A DNA stretch of 64,000 nucleotides from positions 309,299,164 through 309,363,163 of the forward strand of contig NC_081414.1 in assembly GCF_030272615.1 (NCBI RefSeq), given 5' to 3'. The translations under genes and the position numbers were made by a program. This DNA comes from Cryptomeria japonica (Eukaryota; Streptophyta; Pinopsida; Cupressales; Cupressaceae). The notes under the pieces were generated by a model. The model was not told where the DNA came from. It was given only the letters and a program-made list of their open reading frames with translations, and did not search any database. Of the stretch, positions 1 to 11,842 are shown piece after piece (position 1 is the first letter of the stretch; each line of letters opens with the position of its first letter).

Positions 1-1180
1 CCAGATCCTGCATTACAAGCTGCAACATTTAACGCCAAATGAAAAACAAACCCTTACCTGGCAAACCCTACCACAACTTCACCCTGCAACATTGACAGCC
101 CCAAATTCACCCAATCCCGGGTTAACTACACTTCTTTAAAAACTCCCGATCTGCAACACATTTAATGATGCCAATTAAGGGATGAATTCATGAATCCTCG
201 CTTAAAACCCGGAACACATTAAAGGCACTCACATCACAAGCATTAAAACCAGCTTTCAGCCGACTACTCAAATCTCATTATTCAAAACCCTAAACACCAT
301 TAAAGATCTGAACGGAAAAGCACCCAATTTAAGCCAAATTAAAACACAAAACGGCTGATTTAATTCCTTCCATATTCAAACATATTGTTGCATTGCAGTA
401 ATCGATGTTATCCCGCCCTTCTTAATGTCTCGTTTCCTTGGAATTTAACAAGCCTGCGCATAGAAGGGTGCAGCCCTTCAACGAGGGGCACTGATGGAGA
501 AGGACACGTGTCGGCCATCTTCCATGCGTCAAACATTCGTTCCCTTTCATTTATTTTGTAAGGGAATAAAAGAGTTTAAAGAGACTTTTTGGGGCTTTGT
601 TTTAAAATATATTTTGGATTCTAGAATGATTTTTGAAATCCGTTTCAGATATTTTATCTAAATGCGGTTCTCTTTTTACTAATTAGCTTGAGACGGGGCT
701 ATTGTGGTATCTTAAGTACAAGTGTGTCATACACACATGTGAAGGCAACCTTCACATTTATGTGCGCCTTTCTCTTGGTCAAACTGGGACAGAAACATTG
801 AACAAGTAAGAGGGAATGTAATTTCAAGGACAAGAGTATAGGGCATTAATGGTATGGTAAGTTATATATGTGTATGTATGTGTGGTAGAGGTGTCTTCGC
901 AACCTAGTGTTTAATCTGTTTTATTTTGGGTTTATAAACTGTCAAGTTGGGGTTAGGAAGGGGGCAAGGTGAGGCAAGACTAGCTCTTTAGGGATGTACG
1001 CAGTCTCCCGCAAGCTACGTGCATCGAACAAATCTAAGTCTCTGAGTTGAACCTGAGACCAATGGGGAGTAAACCTATGGCCCAAAGCAACTCCACTACT
1101 CGTAAATATATTTTGGAGAGAAAATATTATTATATTAGATGATATACTTTGATTAAGTTGTTATGAGAAATAATACACGT
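1..1180. other. Unassigned non-coding stretch
   Basis: No convincing reading frame, LTR end or RNA gene is visible. The first ~1 kb is less AT-rich than the following 7 kb and contains scattered CpG, so it may be part of a different repeat from the tandem duplication that follows. Nothing supports a functional call. Confidence 0.4.
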
Positions 1181-4100
1181 GATCAAGTCATCCAAGCAAG
1201 AGTTGACCCTGGTCCAACCATACCACAAGATGTTTAAGTCTTTGTGAATGGTATAATCAAGGAACATAAAATCGTGCTTACAGACTAATCTAAAATCTTT
1301 GATCAAACTAGGATGTAAACATTGAACATGTTAAGTGAGAATATGGTAAGTTAGTTTTCAAAAAACAATTGCATTATATAGATTTTTTTTGTTATTATAT
1401 TGGATGGATTATATTGTGGGGAGCAAATATGTTAAAATTAGAAGTTGTTCTTTAGTTAAGTTTGTTATGAGCAAGAATATGTTTGACAAAGTAATGCAAC
1501 CAAGAGTTGAACCTAGTCCAATTGTACCTCAAGATGTTTGAATCTTTGTGAATAGTTTAATTAAGGAGCATATAATCATGCTTACTAGGTGATCTAAAAT
1601 GTTTTGGTATAATAATAAGATATTAAAATATAATATTAATTAAAACAATTGAATTATATAGATATTTTAGATTTTTATAATATTGAGAGGATTATAATAT
1701 GAGGAGCAGATATATATTTAAATTAGGAGTCATTCATTGGCTCAGTTATTCTGACTAGGAATTTGTTTGACAAAAACATCAAAGAGTTGAACCTAGCCCA
1801 ATCATACCTCAAGATGTCTAAACCTTTGTAAATGGTGTAATCAAGGAACATACCATCATGCTTACCAACATATCTAAAACCCTTCAATGTAATAATAAGA
1901 TATTGATATATAGTGTATTTATAAATTTGTTTTAATATAATAAAGTTGAGGAGCAACTCATTAAGTTCTGATTTTTAAGAATTATATTTAAACAATATAT
2001 AGATTTCTTTTAATATGTTAAAATAGATTCTTTTAGTATGTTAAAATAGATTCTTTTAGTATGTTAACATCTATCTAAATTTAATTAAATAGAAAATTAT
2101 ATATTAATTATGATTAAATAAATATGAGTTGAGATTGATACATAAATAAATAAGTGAGAAAGTAAGGTGCCCTCAATTTTATTTGTTAATTTATAATAGC
2201 CAAAGATAGATATTGCATTGTACTTAATGCACAACAATTGAATTTTCTTCTAATATTAGAAAATTGTTGTAAGCATTATCACAAACTTGCCTCAAAATTT
2301 TGTTGTTTATGGACTAGATCTTGCATGGTTTGGCTATGTGCGGTGTGATTCTATCCTACCAGGAACATTTATATCATTTGCTAAGTTATATTATTGAAAC
2401 CTACTTAGATGGGAAGATATATTATCTTAAGACCTAGTGGTGCTAATAAGCACCTTTATAAGCTTCTTATTGATCAAAAAAAATTGTAGTCACTTCATTG
2501 ATGTCAATCAAGCCTCTTGTTGATTTTATGAGTTTGAAGGGATGAACAAGAGAATATATAAACTCCCTAGATGGTGCTAAATATAACATAGGCAAGATGC
2601 CACTACAAAACTTTGCAATGCTCTCCAAGTGACAATTGATGTCACAGGTGATCTTGACAAGATGATATGATGGTAAATTATTGTATTGGGGCTTGTACTT
2701 AAATGCACAACCCTAGGTACTTGATTTGAATTATTTAAATGCACAACACTAGGTACTTAATTTGAATTATTGAGCATGCAAGTTGAGAAGCAACTAATAA
2801 AATTTCTAAAAGTGACAACTCAAGAAGGGAGTAAAATATATTAGAATCGGAAAGACAAGATCAAATACATAGATTTTATTTTGGGGATAGATAGACACTT
2901 TTGGTCTAGTTTCAAATATAAGAATGGCTAAAGTGACAATTGGTCTAGCCCATTAGAGATTGAGATAGGTTGAAAGAGGTTGATTATATGACTAATGTTA
3001 GTGTATATGCAAAAAGAACAAAAAATTGAGTAGTAGGATAGTATATGAATGAAAAACCAAAATGAGTGTAAAATAATAGGGTAGAAGGGCAAGTTGTACA
3101 CTTTTATCCTATACATTCCCCATCCCACTTTGGTGTGCTTTTAAACTACATAAAATGTCATGCTAAATCAATCAAACTAGTTATTAAACTAAGTAGACAA
3201 ATTCAATAAAGATATTTGTTTAGAAAATGTCTTACATTTTTCTTCATATTGTTGGTAGAGTTGTATCTCCAAACCTACACAGACAATCATTAATATAATA
3301 CATAATAGTAGCATCAGTAGTATTAAAAATAATAGTAAAAATATGCATATAATCAATATGAAATGAAATAAGTGCAAGGCAATATTATATTGAGCATGAA
3401 GTCAAATCCATTATGTAATTGAGATGAGTCCAATGAAAACATGCAAAAAAGTTGTGTTGGACCTACATGATTGGCTCAATTTAACCATTGTAGCATTGTC
3501 GATGTAGGACTCATGATAATATCTCTTTGACCATCGAATAGTGTAGGACCAATAAAGAAATCACTTTAACCATTGTTGACGTAGAACCCATATAATGGTA
3601 TGGTAGTTGTTATATGTATAATATATGTAAAGTCCCAACTGGATGCATAATATCATTGTGGATTTGATTTGAGGAAAGAGAAAAAGATATAGAGGCCACA
3701 TATGTCAATTTGTATGCACTAGAGTGTATGTCAAATATCTAAGTGTGAGGGCTCATCGGTGGAGGAAAAAAAGCTACCCCCAAGTACAAGCATAAATATC
3801 ATGCACTCAAGATAATTATGTAAGTACAATAGTGTGTAATGTTATTGGTATGTCAAGTGTAATGTAAGCACATAGAAATGACATAAACATTTGGTATATG
3901 ATAACATTACAAAAATACCATGAAGGTAGACTATTAAAAATATCATCATGTAAAAAATAAAAATGAGCATACCATAAAAAATATGATCAACAAAATCATG
4001 CTATTACATAATAAGTATTGAGTATCATCTCCAAAGTGAAGGTATAGGAATCTAAATGGATTGAAACCTAATCCATCAATATATGTCCCCAAGCTACTAG

Positions 4101-4985
4101 ACCAAACAAAGTGGTGTGATAAATCACATAATATGTGTAAAAGAGTTCAAAAGAAAGTATGAAGGTGAGTTAGGGCCAAGCCAACAAACAAGGCATGAAA
4201 AAAGGACAAAACATATCACATTTATAAAATAGAATAAAAAACATTGAAAATGAGAATCACAACAAGCATGACTTAATAAAAAATGATAAAAAATAAATCT
4301 AAGGATATATAGATGAAAAAGGAGGAACATAATAAATATGGCTCAAACAAAAAGACTAAATCGTAAAAATAAAAAGTAAAGGGAAATGTTGTGTTCAAAA
4401 ATAAAAGGATAATAAAATATAAGGAATGTTCATGGTCAATTGTGTCAAAATATGTCATTCAAGGTGGTTCTGACAAAATCATGCAAGTAAGAGATGAACC
4501 TAGTTCAATTGTACCTCAAGATGTTTGAGTTTCACAAGGAACATACAATCATGCTTACAAAGTGATCTAACATCTTTTGATATAATCATGCAAGCAAGAG
4601 ATGAACCTGGTCTATTCGTACCTCGAGATGTTTAAATCTTTGTGAATGGTATAATCAAGGAATATACAATCATGCTTACTAATTGATCCAAAATGTTTTG
4701 GTATAATGATAAGATATTAAAATGCAATAATTTTAAAAACAATCGAGCTATATACATATTTTATTTTTTTATAATATTGATTTGATTGTAATATGAGGAG
4801 AAAATGTATATTTAAATTAAGAGTCATTCTTCAAATGGGTTGTATGACCAAGAAATTATCTAATAAAAACATCAAAGGGTTGAATCTAGCCCAATCCTAC
4901 CTCGAGACGTCTAAACCTTTGTAAATGGTGTAATCAAGGAACATACCATCATGCTTACCAACTAATCTAAAACCCTTCAATGTAA
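1180..4985 (+). repeat. Dispersed ~110-bp repeat family, six copies
   Basis: Six imperfect copies begin near 1180, 1483, 1766, 4468, 4578 and 4856. Each carries a core like AAGAGTTGAACCTAGTCCAA, then CCTCAAGATGT, CTTTGTGAATGGT, AATCAAGGAACATA and CATGCTTAC in the same order. The copies near 1483 and 1766 pair with those near 4578 and 4856 through the 3-kb duplication. Those near 1180 and 4468 are extra. The one at 4468 lacks a central block. There is no coding potential. Confidence 0.75.
1480..4470 (+). repeat. Tandem duplication, unit 1 (~3 kb)
   Basis: This stretch matches 4575-7850 in the same order and orientation. Paired landmarks include GAGCAACTCATTAAG at 1951 with GAACAATTCATTAAG at 5044, CCATTAGAGATTGAGATAG near 2950 with 5938, TGCTAAAT at 3161 with 6151, and TGTCCCCAAGCTA near 4085 with 7451. 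The offset is about 3.0-3.1 kb and grows after an insertion in unit 2. The units differ by many substitutions and small indels, so the duplication is old. Short open frames in it are not conserved between the units, which argues against a gene. Confidence 0.85.
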
Positions 4986-7850
4986 TAATAGGCTATTAAT
5001 ATATAGTGTATTTATATATTTGTTTTGCTTTAAGAAAGTTGAAGAACAATTCATTAAGTTTTGATTTTTAAGAATTATATTTAAATAATATCCTTCAAAA
5101 TAGATTTATTTTAGTATGTTAACATATGTCTAAGTTTAATTAATAAAAAATTATATGATATTACTTATGATTGAATAAATATGATTTGTGATTGATAAAT
5201 GATAAAATAAGTGAGAAGGTAAGGTGTGCTTGTTGTTGATCTTTACAATAGCCAAGGATAGATAATGTGTTGTATTTAATGCTAGATGGTTGAATTATCT
5301 TCTAAAATTAGATAATTGTTGTAAGTATTATAATAAATCTGCCTCTAAATTTTGTTGTTTATGGACTAGATCACACATGGTTTGGCTATGTATGGTGCAA
5401 CATAGAAACTCTATCTGACAGGCACATTTATATCCAATGGGAAGATATCTTATCTTAAGACCTAGTGGTGCTAATAAGCGCTTTAATAAGGTTCTTATTA
5501 GTCAATCTAGAAATTGTAGTGATTGTATTGATGCAAATCAAGCCTTTGTTGTTGATTTTACAAGTTTAAAGACATGAACAAGAAAATATGTAAACTCCCT
5601 AGATGATGCTAAATATAATATATGCAATATGCTAATGCAAAACTTTGCAATTCTCTCCAATTGATGTCACTGGTGATCTTGACAAGATAATATGACAATA
5701 AACTATTGTATTGGGGCTTGTACTTAAATGTGCAACCCTAGGTACTCAATTTGAATTATTTAGCATGCAAGTTGACAAGAAACTAACAAAATTTATAAAA
5801 GCGACAACTCAAGAAAGGAGTAAAATATATTAGAATTGGAAAGACAAGATCACATGCATAATTTTATTTTGGGGATGTATACACACCTTTGATCGAGTTT
5901 CAAATATAAGAATGACTAAAGTGACAAATGGTCCAACCCATTAGAGATTGAGATAGATTGGAAGAGGGTTGATTATATGATTGATGTTAGTGCATATTCG
6001 AAAAAATCAAAATTGAGTAGTAGGATAGTTTATTTGTGACAAAACCAAAATGGGTGTAAAATAATAATGTAAAAGAACAAATTGTGCACTTTTCTCCTTT
6101 GCATTTCCCCCTTCAACTTTGGTGTGCTTGAAAAATACATGAATCATGCATGCTAAATTAATGAAACTAGTAATTAAACTAAGCAGACAAATACAAAAGG
6201 ATATATGTTTATAAAATGCCTTACACTTTTCTTCATATTATTGGCTAAGTTGTGTCCAAACCTACACACACAATCATTAATTTAATATATAATAATTGTA
6301 TCAATACTATGAGATATAATTACAAAAAAATAGCATATAACTCAACATGAAATGAAATAAGTCCAAGGCAACATTATATTGAGCATGAAGTTGGATATAG
6401 ATGTAAACATGGATATGTAATTGAAACCATGTAAAAATTTATATAGCTACATGTGTTGGAGTCAATTTAAATATGTGTAGCATTGTTGATGTAATGCTCG
6501 TGATAATATCTCTTTAACTATCAAATAGTGTATGACCCATAAAGGAATCACTTTAACTAGCATTGATGTAGAACCAACACAATGGATTCATGGTAGTTGT
6601 CATATGTATAGTATGTGTGATCAAGGCTCAATCAGATGCATAATATCATTATGGATTTGATTTGAGGAAAGAGAAAAACTGTAGAGGCCACATATGTCAA
6701 TGTGTATATACTATCTAGAGTAAGTCAAGTATTTAAGTCTAAGGGCTCATTGGTGTGGAATAAAAGGTTGTCCCCGGGTACAAGGATAAATATCACGCTA
6801 AAGATGATTATGTAAGTAGAATAGTTGTGATGATATCAGTATGTCGTGTTCAATGTAAGCACATAGTGATGACATAAACATGTAGTATAAGGTAATATTA
6901 CAAGAATACCACAAAGGTATCTCATAAAAATTGTAGAAGTTTGAGGCTTTGATACCATGTTGAAAAAGAGCTCTAATACCATGTTCAATTTTGCAACACA
7001 ATCCTGTAAGATCAAAGAGAAAACTAGAAAACCTTTCACAAATGAGAGTAGAAAGAAAAATATGTCATATTCCTCAAAAGCAAATATTGTGGAATAAATT
7101 ACAATTGTACGATGAGGTGCTTATAAAGAAAGTGCAAAGATGTTTTAAGCTATATTTTGAAGAACTGAAGTGCAAGCATGAGGAGTTAAAAAAAGTTTAA
7201 CTCTAGCTAAACTAGATGCACAACTAAAACAACTAGAAGCATAAAAGAACAACTAATTGAACTTAAGCCAAAAAAACATAACTAACTGTTAAAATGCTCT
7301 AACAAAAATCTCATCATGTAAAAAGTAATGATGAGCATACCATAAAAAATGTGATCAACAAAATTATGCTATAACATAATAAGTATTGAGTATCTTCTTT
7401 AAACGAAAGTAAAGAAATCTAATTGGATTGAAAGATAATCTATCAATAAATGTCCCCAAGCTAGGAGACCAAACAAAATGGTGTGAGAAATGACAAATAA
7501 TATAAGTGTAAAAGAGTTCAAAAGAAAGTATGAATGTGAATTGGGGTAAGCACAACAATCAAGGCAACAAGACATATCATATATAAAAAAAAAGAAATCA
7601 ATGAAAATGACAATCACAATGAGTGTGACTTAATAAAAAATGCTAAATAATAAATGTAAGGATATATAGATGAAAAAGGAGGAACATAACAAACATGTTT
7701 CAAACAACAAGACTAAATTGTAAAAAATAAAAAGTAAAGAAAAATGTTGTGTTCAAAAATAAAATGAAAAAAATGAGATCACAAAATATAAGGAATGCTC
7801 ATGACCAATTATGTTAAAATATCTCAAAAAAAAAAGGTGGTTCTACTTCA
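4575..7850 (+). repeat. Tandem duplication, unit 2 (~3 kb plus insertion)
   Basis: This is the second, diverged copy of 1480-4470. It ends with the motif that also ends unit 1 (AAGGTGGTTCT near 4460 and 7843). It carries about 375 bp near 6931-7306 that unit 1 lacks. No conserved reading frame is shared between the two units. Confidence 0.85.
6931..7306 (-). mobile_element. Insertion in tandem unit 2 with retroelement primer-site-like motifs
   Basis: Unit 1 runs directly from AAAATATC to ATCATGTAAAAA near 3940, while unit 2 is interrupted here. The insert holds two close copies of a reversed tRNA-Met primer-site-like motif: CTTTGATACCATGTTG near 6953 and GCTCTAATACCATGTT near 6969. That suggests a fragment of a - strand copia-like element. 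A 69-codon open frame at 6991-7200 on the + strand has no recognisable features. Confidence 0.45.
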
Positions 7851-9308
7851 TCTAGAGATTAGTTATGAACAAGAGGAAGCAATATAAAGTGCAATCCCCT
7901 CCCCCCAAAAAAAGAGAAAAAAAAACATAGAGAGTAACAAACCATGAGAAATAATGTATGGAAATGGTTAACCTATATAATCATCATAGACATCATCATC
8001 TAAGAAATTGTCAAAATTCTAACTACTTATTATAGACTTTCTTTTGATGATCCTAATTCACAATATGTGTGCCAATGAAATAATTTCAAACTTTGGTTTT
8101 TCCAACGTATTTTCATTCTTTATTCTTCTTTCTTCACCAAATCACTTGCTTGATCTTTATTTTTAGTTGTAGCATTTTATAAGTGGTTTTTTAATTGTTA
8201 CATTAATATGTTTATGTTTTGTCGCATATCATTGATTCATTCTAATTGCAACGGAATGAGAGATTTAGGAATATCCAACTTTAGTTTTTTTTTCTCATAC
8301 ATTGTTGTATTACATCATTTGATATTTTTTTGTTGAAATGTTTGTTGTTCTTATATACCTTCTAAATTTTATACAAAAAATTTCTCTCCTCAAATGAAGG
8401 CTCTTTTAAAGTATAAGGAATGCATTTGAGTCTCTTTTAAAGTATAGAATGCATTTTGAGTGAATTTATATGATTTGAAATAGGTTGATGACGATCTTTT
8501 GGTGTACTGACCATCCTTGCTTGGTAAAAAATTATTACATATTGGTGCAATATTTAGGTGATGACTTGAAACTATTATATCCATGAGAAACCAAGGATGA
8601 TCCTAAACCAATTAAAAAATGTAATAATATAAAAAATATTGATTTATCTCTTTGTGCAATGTTGAAATGTAAAAGGGTGTATATTATATTATCTCACACT
8701 ATGTCAAATAAGAACACACAAAGAGAAACCCCTAAATGTGCATGTGATTCTTACTATCAATAAATTCTACAAAATAATTACTCTATTTAAATCTTGATAT
8801 TTGAACTTAGAGACTTAGTCATAATTCCTTCAAATTTATTGCTCTTAATAATACATAGAACATGGAGAGGTTCATAAAATCTATCAGTAGGAATTTAATC
8901 ATTAGAAAATACACTGGACAAATAAAAAATTCGCCTTAGGTTGCTCATCAATGAGTCCAACAAAGCCTTTGTGAAATGCTAAATATGTGCATCTATTGTT
9001 TATTCTTCTATATGTTGAATTGATCATGTTGTAGAAATGGAACAATGTATATCTATAGATTTTAATTTGAGGAAGCAACAAAATGGTTTCCCTCCCATTG
9101 TTGATTTATTCCTCGTGAATTAATTTATTATTAATCAAATCTTGAATGTTACGCTTTAATCTCAAACATCTCTAAGTACTATACACATTGTCCCTATAAC
9201 ACTCATAATAATGTTTTAAATCATATTAATTAGGCATATAAGTAGAAGTATTTAATGGTCAAATGGGAGTAAGAGTAAGCATGTTGTCCCTAAGAATTTG
9301 TTGCAATA
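7851..9308. other. AT-rich non-coding stretch
   Basis: No LTR terminus, coding frame longer than about 65 codons, or RNA gene is visible. It contains poly-A and poly-T runs and short C runs only. Confidence 0.5.
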
Positions 9309-9313
9309 CAATA

Positions 9314-10711
9314 TGTTGGCATTTGCATGAAGATTGCATTGATGAACTATTGCATTGTCATTGATGTCAATTGTAACCGGTAATGAAGGTAATAGAGTTG
9401 TATTGCAACCGGTAGTTGAGCTAGTGAAGGAAACCGATATTACTATCGAAGCAATGAGATCAACAGGTAACCCTACCTGTTGATATGCCAAACCCTAACC
9501 GATGGAGCTTGGTGAATCGGTTTGTGTTGATCTATGATCGAATGGTGATCGAAGATGATTATGCCACGTATGCATGATGCACGTGATGAGTTTCAAAGTT
9601 GTTTTGGTGTGTAGAGATAACTATTTTATCTTCGGAATGAGCGAGTGCATTGCATGAAGTGGAAACCGCGTGATGAGTTACAGGATTCGATGAAGCGGTG
9701 ATCAAGGAGTGGTCGAGGTTGTCTTGTACAATGTGCAATGATTGCTATGTAATCCAACGGTCATGTTTGAACCGATTTGTTTGTAATCTCTATGAGATCT
9801 TAGGTTTGTGATGTGTTACCGACCTATTGTTTTGTTTATAAGGTCGATGAGTTGTTTTGTTGTAGTGTTGGAAATTTTGATTAAGTGTCAGTGTGATTGA
9901 TTACCAACCCAGAAGGAGTATTTGCAGTATGTTTGAAGGCAGATAGGAGCATGAAAAGGATCTGATCAAGCAGAGTAGTGTTATTTACCAAATCAGCAAA
10001 ATATTGTTGTTCTCTAGCAATTACAACAGTTAAATCCCTTAACCGGGTAAGCTTTAACAGGATTCGTGATATCTGAATCCTCTAACCAGGTCATCCATTA
10101 GCTTGGATTTCAAATCCTCTATCGAGGTTACTCCTAACAGGGTATTTCTTTTAACATGGCATTATAGTCAATCCCTTAACCAGGTGGTCCTTAACCAGAT
10201 CTGCTCCTAACAGGACATTTTTGTAAAGCTTATAACAAGGTTTGGCTCCTAATAGGGCAAACTTCAGAAGAGTTTAGAATACTTGTGGGTATTCATCCCC
10301 TCCGTGGTTTTTCCCATTTGGGTTTCCACGTCAAAAATCATTATGTCAAGTGGTGAATGGTTTTTGTGGTTATGTTTTGATATGGTTAATTTGTTTTACT
10401 GGTAAAGCCACTTAGATGTGTTAAGATGACTGACAATAATCTGAAATGTGTTTTTACTATTGTTAGTAAAGTGGTTTGATATTTTGGTTTAATGGTTTGA
10501 GAGTTTTAGATCTTTTACACTATTATTTTTGTTATGCTAGTTAACCAGTATACTTGACAGTGCAGTTGCAGTTTGTAGTTTAGTGTTTGAACTAGTTAGT
10601 TCAGAGATTATTTTTGAGTTTGGTGAAAGTTGAGTTGGTTATTTTATCTACTGATTCACCCCCCCCCCCCCTAGTAGTTGTCCAGATCCATATTGATTTA
10701 TCATATCATCA
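9314..10711 (+). repeat. 5' LTR of copia-1 (1,398 bp)
   Basis: It starts TGTTGGCATTTGCATG and ends ATCATCA just before the primer site. It pairs with 15255-16540. The last third holds an array of CTAACAGG-like motifs, then CCCATTTGGG and CCACGTCAAAA, and near the end a C-tract of 14 (ATTCACCCC...). These marks recur in the other copia-like LTRs in this window. Confidence 0.93.
9834..9843 (+). promoter_or_regulatory. Possible TATA box of copia-1 5' LTR
   Basis: TTTATAAGG lies about 520 bp into the LTR, where the U3 promoter of a copia LTR would be expected. The 3' LTR has the matching CTTATAAGG near 15776. This is a motif call only. Confidence 0.4.
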
Positions 10712-10713
10712 AT

Positions 10714-10725
10714 TGGTATCAGAGC
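10714..10725 (+). other. Primer binding site, tRNA-Met type
   Basis: TGGTATCAGAGC lies two bases after the 5' LTR. This is the usual copia primer site, complementary to the 3' end of initiator tRNA-Met. Confidence 0.9.
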
Positions 10726-10781
10726 ATTTCAGGTCCTCTAGTGTCTAAGCCTAACAACTTGAGGTAAAGATCTAGGAGAAC

Positions 10782-11842
10782 ATGATGAAGAAAGAAGGTC
10801 CAAAGTTCAATAGGGAAAACTACAAAATATGGAGTGATAGGATGAAGATCTATATTAAAACCTTAGGAAGTCAGGATTGGGAACATGTTGTTACCAAATA
10901 TACCTTACCTAGTGGGATTCTATCTGATGATCAAAAGAAAGAGCAACAAGAGAATAATCAAGCATTGGAGGCCATTATCAGCTCCTTGTCCGATTCAAAG
11001 TATGTTGATGTCCATGGTTTGGAGACTACTTATTATGTGTGGAAGAAGTTGAGGATATCTATTGCGGTGATGAGCATGTGAAGATTGCCAAAGAGGAGAG
11101 TCTGAGAGGTAAATTTGATGACATGCAGATGGATGAAGGTAAGAATATTCAACAATATGGTCAAAGGATCAAGGAGATAGTCAGTGAGATCAAAAGTGTT
11201 GGTGGTAAAGTGGAGGATACCATAGTGGTTAGTAAGGTGTTGAGAACCCTTCTACCGGTCTATGTTATTCGAGTTGCAGCCATTCAGGAACTAAAGTCTA
11301 TTGATAAACCTAAGGTAACTCTTGACTCCATCATTGGTAAACTTACTACATTTGAATTAAATGGTTATGATGGTAGTGCTCAGAAATCAGAGTCTGCATT
11401 TAGAGCTTCAGTTTCTAATCCACCTATGAGGAAAAGCAGAGAAGCTAGTCACAGTCATGAGTCCAGATCCAATAGAGAAGTTGAAGATGAAGGTAGTTTG
11501 ATCGAGCTTGAAGCATTGTTGGCCAAGCGGTTACCCAGAGGTACCAGTAAGTACAGAGGTAAATTACCTTTGAAGTGTTTTGCATGTAACCGGATTGGAC
11601 ATATTGCAGCTAACTGTTCAAATGCAGCTAACTGTTCAAATGGAGACAATGAGCATAAACGTGAGAAGTATAAGAAGTACAAAGGAAAAGGTAAAAGAGA
11701 TTGCCTCATTGTAGTTGATGGAGGAATCACAGATGAGGAATCTGAGGGAGATGTAAATGAAGACATCGTCTTTGTTGCCATTAAAGAGGAGACATCTGAT
11801 CAGAAGGCATTAGTTTCTCGCATGGATAGTTCTAATTATTAG
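10782..11842 (+). pseudogene. gag: Copia-1 gag (frameshifted)
   Basis: Copia Gag, the structural protein of the virus-like particle. The ATG at 10782 begins a frame with the usual copia Gag N-terminal pattern (FNRENYKIWSDRMK) and the capsid-like region that follows. The frame changes near 11050, where KKL is followed by the shifted EDIYCGDEH. This fits loss of one G in a GG pair. The second frame (from about 11039) carries the conserved VKIAKEESLRGKFDDM region and an intact CCHC zinc knuckle, CFACNRIGHIAANC. A short duplication (SNAANCSNG) follows the knuckle. The frame ends at TAG 11840-11842, just before the protease motif, where related elements have Trp. Confidence 0.9.

Noticed and set aside
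6991-7200. 69-codon frame (Lys-rich)
   Set aside because: It lies in an insertion with retroelement-like motifs and has no domain or conservation to support a gene.
10030-10280. Regularly spaced repeats as a CRISPR-like array
   Set aside because: They are degenerate motifs inside LTRs of a plant retroelement. Spacing and units are irregular.
10659-10672. Runs of C or G (also near 31225) as possible G-quadruplexes
   Set aside because: They are the C-tract typical of these LTR 3' ends and are single homopolymers, not spaced G-tracts.
11455-11781. 108-codon frame on the - strand
   Set aside because: It is antisense to copia-1 gag, including the zinc-knuckle region.
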